From Rhyacichthys aspro (lineage: Eukaryota; Chordata; Actinopteri; Gobiiformes; Rhyacichthyidae), in assembly GCA_036850595.1 (NCBI GenBank), contig CM072151.1, positions 14,857,307 through 14,921,306 of the forward strand: a DNA stretch of 64,000 nt, given 5' to 3'. Below the pieces are notes generated by a model. The model searched no databases. It had not been told where the DNA came from and saw nothing but the letters and a program-made list of their open reading frames with translations. Below are positions 47,601-60,423 of this stretch, one piece after another (within the stretch, counting starts at the first letter, position 1; every line of letters starts with the position of its first letter). Position numbers and translations under genes: made by a program.

Positions 47601-50600
47601 CAAATTACTGGTAAGTTATATTAATGTCAGTTGTTCTGGCAGTGACAGTGTACTCTTGAATTTATTGATCGGATTAACAATGCAAAGCTTAATAGGCACA
47701 ATTTGTGTCTCAGGGTCACATTAGGACACTGCCACTAACTACTTTATCTAAACATACGTGGTACAAAGGCAAATTATGCTCATTTTTTAATTCCTAAAGG
47801 TCCTTGTAATGGTATAGACACCTAAAGTAGATGTCTGTGAATAATATGTGCATAGATTTTAAGTGCCTCATCCAAAACAGAGCACTCCTCTATCATGACT
47901 ATGCTGAGCAAGTGATGAGACGAGAGATCTCCTGAGTCACTGCAGGCTTGATTACTTGCTTGAGAGCTCCGTGAGCCATAGGTATCAAACCACACTCACA
48001 TAGACACACTTGTGCAACTCAGGGATATCGCCCCATGCTGCGTTAGATAATAGCAGGACATGTGATAGGGAAGTTGTTTGCGGTAGGCCTCTGGTTGGTC
48101 CATCGATTATTGTAAGAAGATGCTTTAATGACATTGGTGCTGAGGCTCAGGCCAAGCAGACTTTTTTTTTTACACTCAGTTACCTCTTCCTCTTCGACTC
48201 CAGTTTTTTCCCGACACTTAAAATATGATTTATGTAGTTGTTTCCTTTTATTTGTGTGTTGTTTTTAATACCCTAACTCTTCTTATGTCATGCTTTCTTT
48301 TCACAGTATATCCTCTATCTTTTCAGACCCGTGCACCCTTAACACTTATCCCTTGAAGTTTTGCCTTTGTAAGTGCTCTGTCTCCCACCCCTCTTTTCTC
48401 CCTAGAGTGCAGCAGAGCACTCACCAGGCTGATTATGCTCTATCCTTCAACCTCTTTGCCCTTTTTGTTCATTTGGACCACACTGCCAGCACCCACACTA
48501 ATCCTCCCTTTGTTCGAGGCTCTCTCATTTACTCCAACCAAAATTGCACATGGCATCACACTTGACTCTTAGCGAGGGTGAAGGAAACTAGGCCTGCACT
48601 TCTATAAATACTTCCCAATATTTGCCTGACATGTGCCTGTTTCCCAAAAACAATTATGTCCGTTCTTCCTGTGTTGTAGAAACCTGTTTGTCTCCGATTA
48701 AACTAGGTCTGTGGAAGCTGCTGAGCCTGGGTTTCCACCAAAATGTAATTAGCACACTGTTATTTATAATTGTCTTGAGGAGAAGGTGTGCAGGGTAAAG
48801 TGGAAGTCTCTCATGACAAATGGCTTTCACTCAACTCCCTAAGACATGTTGTTGTGTTGTGTACCTCTAGAGAGCAGTGTGACCTCACATAGGGTTCTTT
48901 ATAACATTATTGAATATCGTATTTTAAGTAGAACAGTTAAAAAGTCCTGTCTACGAGACAAAAGATGAGACACAATTCTCTAATTACATTTTCTAGAGGC
49001 TAAGGCTGCTCAGTGTATTGCAGATTTATTGTTAATGCATTATCAGCAGTCTCAGTGTCTGCAAAGAACTGCTTGAACTGCAGTAATGATGTTGTATTCA
49101 GTGTGGCAGTTGTGAGATCCCTAAATGTTTAATATTAGAATTGAGTTGAACTTTTGCTATTCCAATATTGCAATTCACATCACCCTCAAATATTAGATAT
49201 AGTTGGCACATATCACTTATTCTCTTGATGTTGTATAACCCTACAACAGATGAACAGTCTTAGCATCACATACAACCAACATTTTTGTCGGTGATGATAA
49301 GCTTAGAAATTGTCCAGCTTGTTATTGCTAGTTATTACTATTTTCAGATAAAAAACATAAAAAACAGCCTGCGGAATACTAGATTATGTATTCTATTCTG
49401 TGCTAAAATTAATGAAGGCAAATACAATGCTTTTACAGTTAACTATGCTGAAAACATTTATCAGTCGTTTGCATGGAGAATTAAACTGGACAAAAATTAT
49501 GGACCAAAATGATTACTATTTATCTTATCTATTCCACACACTAGTTGCACTTTCTGTATTCTGAAGTCCAGTCGTAGAAAAGGGGTCTCTCATTATTGAA
49601 TATAAACATTTCACTTTTGTCTCCCAAGCTCTTCTGCCTCAGCATAAACTAATACCTAATGCCTCTCAGTGCAAATACATCATTGATATTCTGTTACTGA
49701 AATCCAATACAACACAGGGATTATTTTTTTTTATACTGGAATTAATCAGGGCAGTGTAAGTGATATGATTTTCCAAATCCCACTTCACAGGCAGGTCAAA
49801 GGTCAGAAGATTGTGAACCCCGACTTGTGCACTGACTCCAAAGTCTGTTCTGCCACAGTAGCTCTATTCTGTTATGCAAATCAAAGTCTGTTCTAAAGCC
49901 AAAGTATTGGACTAAACCATTGATGAAATCATGCAAAAACACACAGATAAAAGTAATAACTGTTTGAACAGATGGTGCTATTAAAACAACTTTTTTAATG
50001 CAGCATTTTTGCCGAAAATCGATTCTGTTGCCATCTCTAACACAAACTCCACAGTTAATTTAAGCCCATTGTCTATGTGATTCCAAGTCCTTGAATAGTT
50101 ATTTAGTTTCTGGTTTTGGTGTCCCTCCAATAATAAAAAGAGCATAACTACAACAATATGATCTCGATAAAAAACCTGTTACGTTGTATTATCCAGGTGC
50201 CTGAGCCAGATGGATGAGGATGGCCTTTCTGTGGACGATCTGTTCAGTCGATGTGTTTTCCGACAAGATGAGAGAGACATGGTGCTGAAAGCCATTCTTG
50301 CAGTTCAGCCTGACTACCAGCCAAACCTCAACACGGACGCAAATCACTGCTGCCCCTCGCTGGTGCAGGACTACTACACACAGGTAACAGATTCCTAATT
50401 TTTCTAAAATAAAATGCAAATTAGGAATCATCCCATTTGTCTTGCAGCGTCCTCCAGCATATGTATATATCTCGTGTTACTATATTTACAGTCAGAGGGT
50501 ATTTTAATCACTTGCTCTTGTGTATGTTTTGATTATTACACCATCACAGAGCTAGGAAAGCTGTCAGAGAGCTCCAGCGTGACTCCCAAAGATTTGATTG

Positions 50601-53600
50601 TCACCCCTTCACAGCCAGGCTTAGACAGGCTCTGGCCTATTTATAGTGTGCCAACTCTGCTTTCTAATGGGTCCTGTGCTTTCCTTTGAGTCTCTTTCTC
50701 TCACCTCTCCTCCTTTTCCCACCTCCCTTCCCCCCATTCAATCTCACATGATTCATTAACAGCTTTTTGTACAATTGTGCTATTTTTAACCTCATCACGT
50801 ACTTCATTTTCTTTGGTCCTGACGTGCTCGGAGTTGTCTTATTGTAGACTCGGATGTGTGATGAGAGGAACGGGCCTTGTATTTTAAGATGAAAGTTCAA
50901 CCCAGAACATGTCACGTATCCTTGGATCATTACTCATGCCTGTGATTGGAAGGCTGGCTAACTAGTCGCTTGGTGATCTGACTGTAACATTTTGGCTATG
51001 ACTTATTTACAGATGGGAAGGCTGTCCAAATAACTGGCCCACATGATAACCGAGTAGAGGGCTGGCTGGTCTCTCGAGGGGTTCAAATCACTGTTTGCAG
51101 CAGACACGCAATCTCATTAGAATTTGTTTGTTGTTGCGAGATGGAATTCTGATTAAACTGTAGTTCGTACAAAATGCAGTTTGATCAAGTTTCAGCTTGT
51201 CGCAAGAGATTGCTTGGGATTCTTTCAATTGACACTTTTTTTTCTGTTTTCCGTCAGAACATTGACCCATATGTTGACGTGTTATGTCACATTTTTATTA
51301 TTGCTTATGTTGCAACAAAGCCCCCTCTGTGTATTATGAAGTCGGCTATAGCTCAGTAAAACCCTGAAAACGGTAAAAGTGAAGCCTGCTTACATAACAG
51401 TAGTAGACTGCACACATTTGTCTCTTCCTTTTTTTCCACTGACTTTTGATTTTAACAATTGATCGATCAAGAAGTGTCTTTTTTTCTCCCTATTGTTAGT
51501 TTTAAAGATGTGCAGTATTGAGAGAAACTACTGTTATTGCTGCTGTTTATCCTACAACTCTGAGACCAGCTGTATTAAAACAATGTCAAAACGAAAACAT
51601 AGATGGCAGGGGCTCATATAAAATATTAGCGTGTATGACTTTTTCTTTGGCTGAGCATCCTCAGTCAAATGTTGGTCTGTTGGCCTCTTGCTCAATGCAA
51701 AACATTGCCACTTTTGTGATCAACTCTGAGAGATAGTGTGGCAGGGCTTTTGAAGTTTAGATTAATTCTCCCTTGGCAGCAGTCTGAGATGGGCTTACGA
51801 TTTGGCTTTTGGTGACTGGCCTCATAAGACTTTATCTACTCTCTGTCCTGAACCTGGGTTGATGGGATCACAAGATTGTGTCCCAACAATAGCGCAACAA
51901 AAAGCTCAATAAAACATCTGTCTGACCTGTGTTTTGTGCTTTAGAGGATGGAGCATCACTACCCCAAACTGGACTTCACCAAACAGGAACTGCAGGAGCG
52001 TTTTAACCAGCAGCTGAACATGGAACAGGCCTGTACTGTCACCATCGACTCTGTGGAGGCTTCCAAACCTGTCACTGAAAACATGGACAAAATGGTAAAC
52101 ATACGTCATTACCACTGAAAACCCAGTTCACTCTGTTAACTTTACATAGTTGTGCTTTATTTCATCTTATAGGCAACACTTAAATGCACCACTTTGAGGT
52201 GTAGAGCAGCTTTAAAATGACCCATACCATCTTCCTTCATAAGACTAGCCTCAGTTTTATTAGATTTTTTTTTTTTTCAAATATTGAAATAACACCATGG
52301 TAATAGACGTGGCAAAACAGAGAAAAGATGATATTGTGGCTCCTTTCAAACTCCGGCATTTAGAGGCGGCCCTGGATCGTCTGCCTCTGCAGATGGACTA
52401 CGTGGGAAGCGAGCAGTATGACAGTCCCTGGTGGTCAGGGAGCATTTACAGACAGCCAGAGCAGAATAATAATGCATTGTAACGGAGGCCTCTGGAGAAA
52501 ACGTCACCCCTCTAGCTACAGACTCTGTCACTGCTAAAGGCAGACTAAAAACACTTGAACTTCAAGAGTGAAAATTGAAATATAGACACTCCACAGTATT
52601 GTATACTTGAGCTGCATCCTTGTATTGAGCTGTATAGCAGGATTGTTTTTAGTTATTAACCTCCAGTTGTATTGTCCATTCAGAGGAAGTTGCTGGCCGA
52701 GCTGAGGTCACAATGGCAAAAGACCCTCCTTCAGGCCCTAAAGGAGAATAAGATGATCCTTGCCAACACCAACTCCAAGGACTACAGGCTCAACCTTTAT
52801 CCCTATTTGTGTTTACTGGAGGATAGCGAGTATGTTGACATCATGGTCCAGGTAAAAAAACTACTTACCCTACTTAGCACTGGTCTGAAATTTAAGGACT
52901 GCTGAGTGTTTGAGTGTAATTTACAGCAGCTTGTCGTTTAGATATCTGAATCCATGAACTTGTTTTATATTTTTTGACTTGAATGTCAGTTTGAAAAACC
53001 ATTCTGACAATTCTATTATACAGATGAAAAGTATCAAAGTAGAGAAAGCAAAAAGAAGTCTGCCTTGATCAATTTCCACTGTGATTGAAACATCAGAATT
53101 TCATGCAGCTTAATACCTTCTGATGAGCTAAGTGACACTTGAATATTTTTTCATACATTTAACTTTTTGAACCCTGTCCTACTCTTGCGCAGAGTGTTGC
53201 CAACCTGCCTCCCAGTGGAGAGTCACTAAAGATTTTGGCCAGGGACCTCGGCAACAGAGTCTACACGAAGTACTCTGTGAGAAAGAAGCAGCAGAATGAA
53301 ATGGTGCAAAAGTTGAGCAAGATTTACAGCTCATACTCCGACATTTTGGCCAAGGACTCAGAGGTAAGAAATGTCTAGAAACACACTTTAAGGCTACATT
53401 ATTATCTTATATTAAGTATAAACCAAATCAACAAAAACATGGCATGTAACTCATTGTGTTCATCGTTTTCTACTAAAATAAGAGACTGTGTTTTCTCAGT
53501 GGGCTGATAAAGCCAATTCCACTGACTCAGTACTCCACCATTGTTTTGACGTTGCTGGCACACAGGAGAAAACACTCATGTCGTCAAGAATATAATGAAG

Positions 53601-56600
53601 CAGAGCTCATTATACTCAATAGCTTGTTCCCACTTCCTACCTGGTAGTTAACGAAGGTGTTTGTTTCAAAAGTATTTTACATGCAGCCCTTTGTAGTTAA
53701 AATTTAAGAGCTTGTTATCTTGTTTTTCATGTCATAACCTTAGATATTAATTTAAGATGTTATGCTTTACAGAAATTTGACGCTTACATATTAATGCTTC
53801 CATTTAAAGGCTAAACGTAAAGCAGTAAGCACCAAACCGACCCTTTACAAAGACAATAGTGGGAGCATTTATTTACCTTAGCTGGATAAAAATTGCAACA
53901 AATCACTTCAAAATATCTCCTCTGTGTCTGGATCTAGGTGTACAGTGTCCTTCCCAGAGAGCGATGGTGTCAGCTGGAGGTAGAACACACTGCAGGACCC
54001 ACTCTGCGAGGAGGCGAGACACACTGGCCCTACATAGTGACTTTGGAGCTGGGCACTTACCTTGTGGATATGATGGTCAAAAACCTCAAAATAAATAGCG
54101 ACATCCTGAACCCAGCATTCGACCGGAAGCTTATTCCAATCCTTTACCACATGTATGCTTTCCGTAGCACCAGACAGGTACTTGGGACATACAACCTTTC
54201 TGTTTCAAGGGTATAGACATAATTGTGCAATTCTAGACCAACTAACCATGCGAGATTTCATAAATAGTTGTATAGTCTGACAATGCCGTAAATAAGTAGA
54301 CACTCAAAACACTTGACCTTCACATTGGTCACTGTCAGTCACTGCAAAGCCTGTTACCTTGTACACTTGAGCACCCTCTGATCCTGTGTGAAAAGTGTGA
54401 ATTATAAAACCACTTCCCACTGAGCAAATTGGCAGGGGGGGGCCCTGTTGAGAACGATGAATAGGTTCCAGGCTAATCCCTCTTTTAGTGTCCCCTTAAT
54501 TGGCTCGCTGATTTGTTGCCATGGGACCCAGCTGAAGGGTGAGGGGACCATGTCAAAAGGAGAATGGCACAAGAAAAAGATTGGACTTTCTGAAAGGTGA
54601 TGTCAGTGAAATTTTTGACAGTGGCAGTGTTCACATTATTATTATATGTACCAGATATTTTTTACTTCCCTGCTCTCCCTATCCTGTTTTATTCTCTCAT
54701 TGGAGGTCAGGCCAACAGGGGAGCATCCTAATGATTTTACAGCTCAGCGTGAAAGACTGACTCATGCAAGCTTTGCTGAGCTGAATTATTTTTTTTGTCA
54801 GGTTGCTTTTAGTTTTTTCTTCAAATTGTCTCACACACTGTACCCTGTAACCCGAACAGTGTTAGAAATGTTAAACTAAGCAGGATTTTAACTGTCTGGA
54901 GAGCAGCGCGTTATCAAGACTGTCTATAGTTTCATTAGACAACATGGCCATCGAGCATAAATTTGATTTTGAAGTTTAAATGCAAAATGGATTGATATCA
55001 ATTTTCAACTGGGTCACATCATGTCTAGTTCTAATGATAAAATCATATTATTTTGGATGCAAAAACTTCAGTCGAGTATAGATTTTATTAACCACTTGTC
55101 TTATGTATCAAACCTGATTTAATACTAACTAACAGGATGTAACTAAAACTTGCCTCTGCCTTGTCTCTTCATATTGTGTTCCTGACAGATCGGCTTCATC
55201 AAACCTCACCCGATCCTTACTCAGATGCATCAAGAGGCCATGGAGACCAAGTTGACTTTTGACTCTTACGTGATACCAATGCTGTGTCCCCCTGTGCCCT
55301 GGACCTCGGTAAAGTTTGGAGCATACCTGCTGACACCTACCAAGCTGATGCGAACGATAGACGGAGCCACGCAACACGAGGCTTTATTAGAGAAGAGCCA
55401 GAACCTGCAAGCGGTCATGGACTCTCTTAATCAGCTGGGTAACTGTGCCTGGAGGATCAATAAACCCATGCTGGATATTATAATCTCAATTTTCAATGAC
55501 AAGGGAAGTGATAAACTAGATATTCCTCCTCCCATGTCAGAAGCCCCCAAAATCCCTCACTTCAACCCCCAAGATCCATTGTATACAGCTAGTGAGAAGG
55601 CTCACATGAAAAGACAGGTCATCATTGCCAAAAAGAAATGCAGTGAGATGCACAGTTTGCGTATGGATGCACTTTATAAACTTTCAATTGCCAACTACAT
55701 GCGTGATGAGGTCTTCTGGTTTCCTCATAGCATGGACTTCAGGGGTCGTACGTACCCTTGTCCCCCATACTTTAACCACTTAGGGAGTGATGTCACACGG
55801 GCCATCCTTGTTTTTGCCGAAGGAAAGCTTCTTGGTCCAAAGGGCCTGGACTGGTTAAAGATCCACTTGGTGAATCTGACAGGACTGAAAAAAAGGAGCT
55901 CACTACAGGGAAGGTTAGAGTACGCTAACTCCATCATGGAAGACATACTGGATTCTGCTGATAACCCTCTTAATGTGAGTCTTTTTACTTTCGTTATTGT
56001 TATTCATGTTGTATAACTCACACTTATTGGACTTTTAAAGATTTTGTTAAAAAGAGTTAAACAAGTTAGCTTGATCAAAAGATGCATATAAAATGTTTCT
56101 TAACAGTGCAAATTAGGACATAATGGCTGCCTATATCAGTTCAATGACAAAATGTAAATGATTCTGCCAAAACACAAGACCAAGTTGATGTGTGCAAAGT
56201 GTTACTTGTTCCTGTTGATATTTTTCAGGGCAAGAACTGGTGGATGAATGCAGATGAGCCATGGCAAGCTCTGGCCTGCTGTATGGAAATAGCCAATGCA
56301 GTGCGGTCACCTGATCCTGAAGCATTTCTTTCTCATTTTCCTGTTCACCAGGTAACAAAAAGACTTACTATTACAAAGTGCATAGAGCAATATACGTGCA
56401 TTCAGTATTAAAATTATATCTTTTCTTACACCATAGAAATGTACAATAATAAACAAAACTACAAACGTCTTCTATAGTTTTGACATTTGAGAGCAGAACA
56501 TGGAAATTAATATGAAACACTTATTTTTTGGCTGGATATTGAATTACTGCAGATTTAGAGTGTGTAACAGATAAATGATGATTGTTTGTATCTGGTAATT

Positions 56601-59600
56601 GCTAAATGTCTTTTCTCAGTCTGGTGCCAAATCTGTTCTGAGTGTTGTTCAATTATGCAGTTAATTCAAGATGCTTAAACAATAAATGGTCTAATAATCT
56701 GATGTTAGGTTTTTGTCTGTGGCTTTGGGTCCTTGGACAAATCATTTTGTTGAGTGTCTCAACCAATTATGTCCCTTCAGCTGTTTCTCAACTCTGTTAA
56801 TTTAATCTGTTTATTTTGTTAAGTATTCTTCGGCATTTCTAAATCATTTATAGTGTTTTGATAAACCCTTTAATTCTGTTGAGGTCTCTTTTTTTCTATG
56901 GTCCATTTATCTCCACGCCACTACTTTCATCTTTTCTTACATTATGTGCTCCTCTGCTCTAGGACGGCTCCTGTAACGGTCTGCAGCACTATGCCGCTCT
57001 GGGCAGAGACGTGATTGGTGCTACATCAGTCAACCTCATGCCCTGTGACTTGCCCCAGGATGTCTATAGTGGAGTAGCACAGCAGGTCAGCAACACAAGA
57101 CTGTTTAAAAATGTGTTTTTTTTGTGGTACTTAAAGCCAGTCTTCTTGCTTATATAATTAAAAAGAAAGGGTACTTAACATTCTGATGATTCACTAGATT
57201 GCATAGTTAGACCTGTCTCGCAGTTGAAGCACTTAAAGTTTTCCCGTGCTCTCTGTCTTGAATTTATTATTGCTTCGTTAATATGCCAAGCACCAGAGTC
57301 TTAAAGTTAGACTTTCTTTTATATCTAAAAGCTCAAAGGGCAAGCATGCAAACTGTGCAATCAAAGCAGTGGGCGTGCTGTGAACCAGCCTATTATTAGG
57401 GAGAAACAATGTGAAAGTAAAGTGAAAAACTGACATTTCAATTCAGGGAAATTACTAGTGTTGATTTGGATGCACAATACATTGAATTTTTTTGTGCTAA
57501 ATATACATATCCTCAGCTTAAACTGAATGAAACTCTTTGCATGTCAGTGTCTATTGTCCTCTTACACTAGCTTCCCCAAAACAGACACATAAGCTCCAGT
57601 GCAGAGTGGAGCTTTTCAAATGTAGTACTGCACATCCCAGTTATCTTACATCTACATAATATTATTTCTAATTATAGAGCCTTACACTTATTATTCCATG
57701 ATACTGAAGATTGTGTCATGTCTGTAAAATGGCAAAATGCCTGTATAAACGTACCTCGCTGCCAAAGCTCAGTACATTTGTGGTTGTAATTAGAAAGATT
57801 GTATAGATTCTGGTGCATTTGGCGCCTGATTATATGTGTACATTTGTGTTTCAGGTGGAGGAGCTCCGAGCGCGCGATGCAGAGAAAGGTCTAAAGATTG
57901 CCGAGGTCCTGGAGGGCTTCATCAGTAGGAAGGTCGTCAAGCAGACAGTGATGACTGTGGTGTATGGGGTCACTCGCTACGGGGGACGCCTGCAGATAGA
58001 GAAGAGACTGAAGGAGATTGATGAGTTCCCCAAGGTACAGTGAGGCTGGTGATGAAGGGGGGGCTCCCTTTGACTGTGCATTGTCTTATTTTTAGCGCGG
58101 CATGACGAAGGGGCCTTTTAGCACGGGATCTGCTCTGTACGGACTTCCTGTCTTCTTTTATAAGGCTTATGCTTCCCTCATATTATTAGCCCCTTTTCTT
58201 CTACACACTGATTTATCATACATGAAGTACGGACTCTTGAACTCAAACCCAAGAGGATTTCTAAGTGAAATCCCACAAGCAAGTTTAATACTAACCATTT
58301 TAGACTACAAAATGTGCTCTGTGAACCTAAGATGACAACAGATATAGTTGCTATCTGCTTTAATGTGTGTCTGTTTTTAGTTCAAACCACAGCAGTGGAG
58401 TTTGATGGCCACACCTATTCTGTAGAATGACACCGTCGCAGGAACTGAAGCGTTTAATCTCCTTACATACTTTAGCGCTTATTAGATGTCAGATAGCTAT
58501 AGTTCCTTACAATAGCTGAAGTTAATCTCATTGTCTGTATAGATGGGATTGGCCGGAGCTTGCTGTCAGTGTATCTCCAGTCTCACAGCTGGAGAATTGG
58601 GCTAAATGACTTCTGCATAATGTCTCTAATTGTTTAAACAGGGAATTAGTGAGGAGTGTAATTGTGACTGATTGCATTGGGGAAGGTGGAGGCCGAGGCA
58701 GCCTCTACTGTACAGAGGATTATATCTCTGTGCTGAATAAATTTACATCAACTTGAAATACTTTTAGAAAAAGTATGAATAATATGCTTCAAAAACGTCC
58801 CAGAAAAGTGGTAAAACAGCAGGTTAATTACACATAACTTCTACTCTAATATCTCCTGCTTCACACAGAGAGAGTTCTAGCGCTTAAGATGACTTTATTT
58901 AACACCACGTTGGATAGGTGCCCCCAGTAAACGGAGTATATGCATTCAATTAATCTCCAAGCTTGTGATTAATTAGATTTTTAATGGCTCGACATCCCCA
59001 GTGAATACATACAGTATGTTTAAATCTTCTGTTCCCTTTTCAGGAGTATGTGTGGGAGGCATCTCATTACCTGGTGCGTCTGGTCTTCAGTGGTTTAAAA
59101 GAAATGTTTACAGGGACAAGAGAAATTCAGGTGAGTACATCTGGTGGGTCTTTTTTACAACAGCAATTATTTTTTAAATATGTCCCATGTCAGAATAGTA
59201 TACATTTTTTCCCATCTATATAATTTTGTTGTATAAACTGGGCATTTCTGAATGTAGTCTAGTTTTTATTTTTATTAATGACTGGTGTACTTCACTATTA
59301 CCCTGGCATGGGTGCTCATTCATCACATAGATTCCATTTATAGATTCGGGATGTGCACCTGGTCTGGGATAGCTAATAGAACCACCACCCACTGGCAACG
59401 TGCACCCTTTGGGGAATGCACAGGGACGGCCCAGTCTGAGATGAAAAATCCCTTTCCCGTCCTACTACAGTGTTCTTGTGTGTGTGCACCTGCTGCTTCG
59501 AAATAGGTCACATCCACTCCGCCAGACATAGGAACCTCATGCATCCCCTCTGGACTCTCCTTCCTACTCTGTACATTGAGCTTTTACTCTGTTGACACGT

Positions 59601-60423
59601 CTATCCCCATCAAAATCTGCCCACACCTTCTTCCCACTTTTTTCTCCATTTCTACTTATCAGCCTTATCGATCGACCATTCAGTCAGTTCAGCTATCTAT
59701 CTAGTTAATCGCTCACTCCTGTTGCTTGCTCTCAAGCTATCTTCATCTCATTGTGCCTGGGATTGGACTGAAGTCCAGGAGTGATGAATAGAGCTGCTTT
59801 GGGCTAAGCTGCTGCATTGGTTTGCTAGGGCATATATTTGTCTTCGCAGCAGCTCATTGTGTGAAAAGATTCTTGCGGGACGCTATCAAGTCTTTCATTC
59901 TCTGAGCTAAACTGTGCCAGACACTACGCAAACAGCACTGTCTCACTTGCAGTTTTTAAATTTAGCAACAATTTCTCACCTGTTCTTTAGACCACAACAA
60001 CTGTTTCATAAAATAGAGCTTTCGTAGAGATTCAATGCATAGATCATCTGTTGATGCCTTTGGGGAGTTCATGTTTGTACCAAATACAAGACTGTATCTT
60101 TTTTATGGCCTGATTTATTCTATGTTTAACCCAGTGAGAGAACAGTATGAGCAGAGATGTTTCAAATTCATTGCCCTGTTTGACCAATGCATGTACATAA
60201 AAGGATACACAAGCAAAACAAGCACAGACACACTCAAACATGCACGCTTGACACGCTCCTGAGTCCAGTGTTTGCTCATGCTTCCTCTTCCGGCATCTCT
60301 CCTTTCCAGGACTGGCTAACAGAGAGCGCCAGGCTTATTTCCAAGTCTGGACACACAGTGGAGTGGGTGACTCCCCTGGGATTACCCATAATTCAACCTT
60401 ACCATCGCAAACGCAACCAAGTG
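44672..60423 (+). CDS. polrmt: Mitochondrial RNA polymerase POLRMT, 15 exons visible, 3' end beyond the window
   Basis: Single-subunit T7-like polymerase that transcribes mtDNA and primes its replication. Exons: 44672-44813, 45110-45205, 45833-46656, 46749-46882, 50197-50383, 51945-52094, 52684-52851, 53193-53363, 53938-54177, 55189-55974, 56229-56351, 56963-57085, 57855-58034, 59044-59130, 60310-60423. All are GT-AG and in phase, giving 1175 codons. The N-terminus is an Arg/Leu-rich mitochondrial presequence (MSLLRVCAFTKYV). Exon 3 encodes a Lys/Ser-rich linker and the start of the PPR region, which continues through exons 4-5. Exon 10 has MDFRGRTYPCPP and LDWLKIHLVNLTGLKKR. Motif A Asp1008 (DGSCNGLQHYAALGRD, human D922) is in exon 12. 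Motif B Lys1077/Tyr1085 (KVVKQTVMTVVYGVTRYGG, human K991/Y999) is in exon 13. Exon 15 ends QPYHRKRNQV; about 140 residues including motif C (HDCYWTH) must lie past 64000. Confidence 0.98.
46883..50196 (+). other. polrmt intron 4
   Basis: 3.3 kb, AT-rich, between PPR-coding exons 4 and 5. Short ORFs (e.g. 46825-47190, 48290-48565) are T-rich or lack similarity. No nested gene or repeat was recognised. Confidence 0.6.
50384..51944 (+). other. polrmt intron 5
   Basis: 1.6 kb without recognisable coding sequence; it contains a pyrimidine-rich stretch at about 50685-50745. Confidence 0.6.
52297..52571 (+). other. Unassigned coding-like ORFs inside polrmt intron 6
   Basis: A 61-codon ORF (52297-52482) starts with a strong context (ACC ATG G) and encodes MVIDVAKQRKDDIVAPFKLR and then a DYVGSEQYDSPWWSGSIYRQ region. 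Its composition is coding-like, unlike the surrounding intron. After its TAA a second frame is open from 52476 to TGA at 52569-52571, encoding VTEASGENVTPLATDSVTAK and so on, as if a single frameshift separates two halves. I recognise no family. It is not part of polrmt, because exon 6 joins exon 7 (52684) in phase and matches the human protein without it. It could be a retrocopy fragment, a cassette exon or chance. Confidence 0.35.

Noticed and set aside
55225..56016. 263-aa ORF starting at 55225
   Set aside because: Part of polrmt exon 10 (55189-55974) with read-through into intron 10, not a separate gene.
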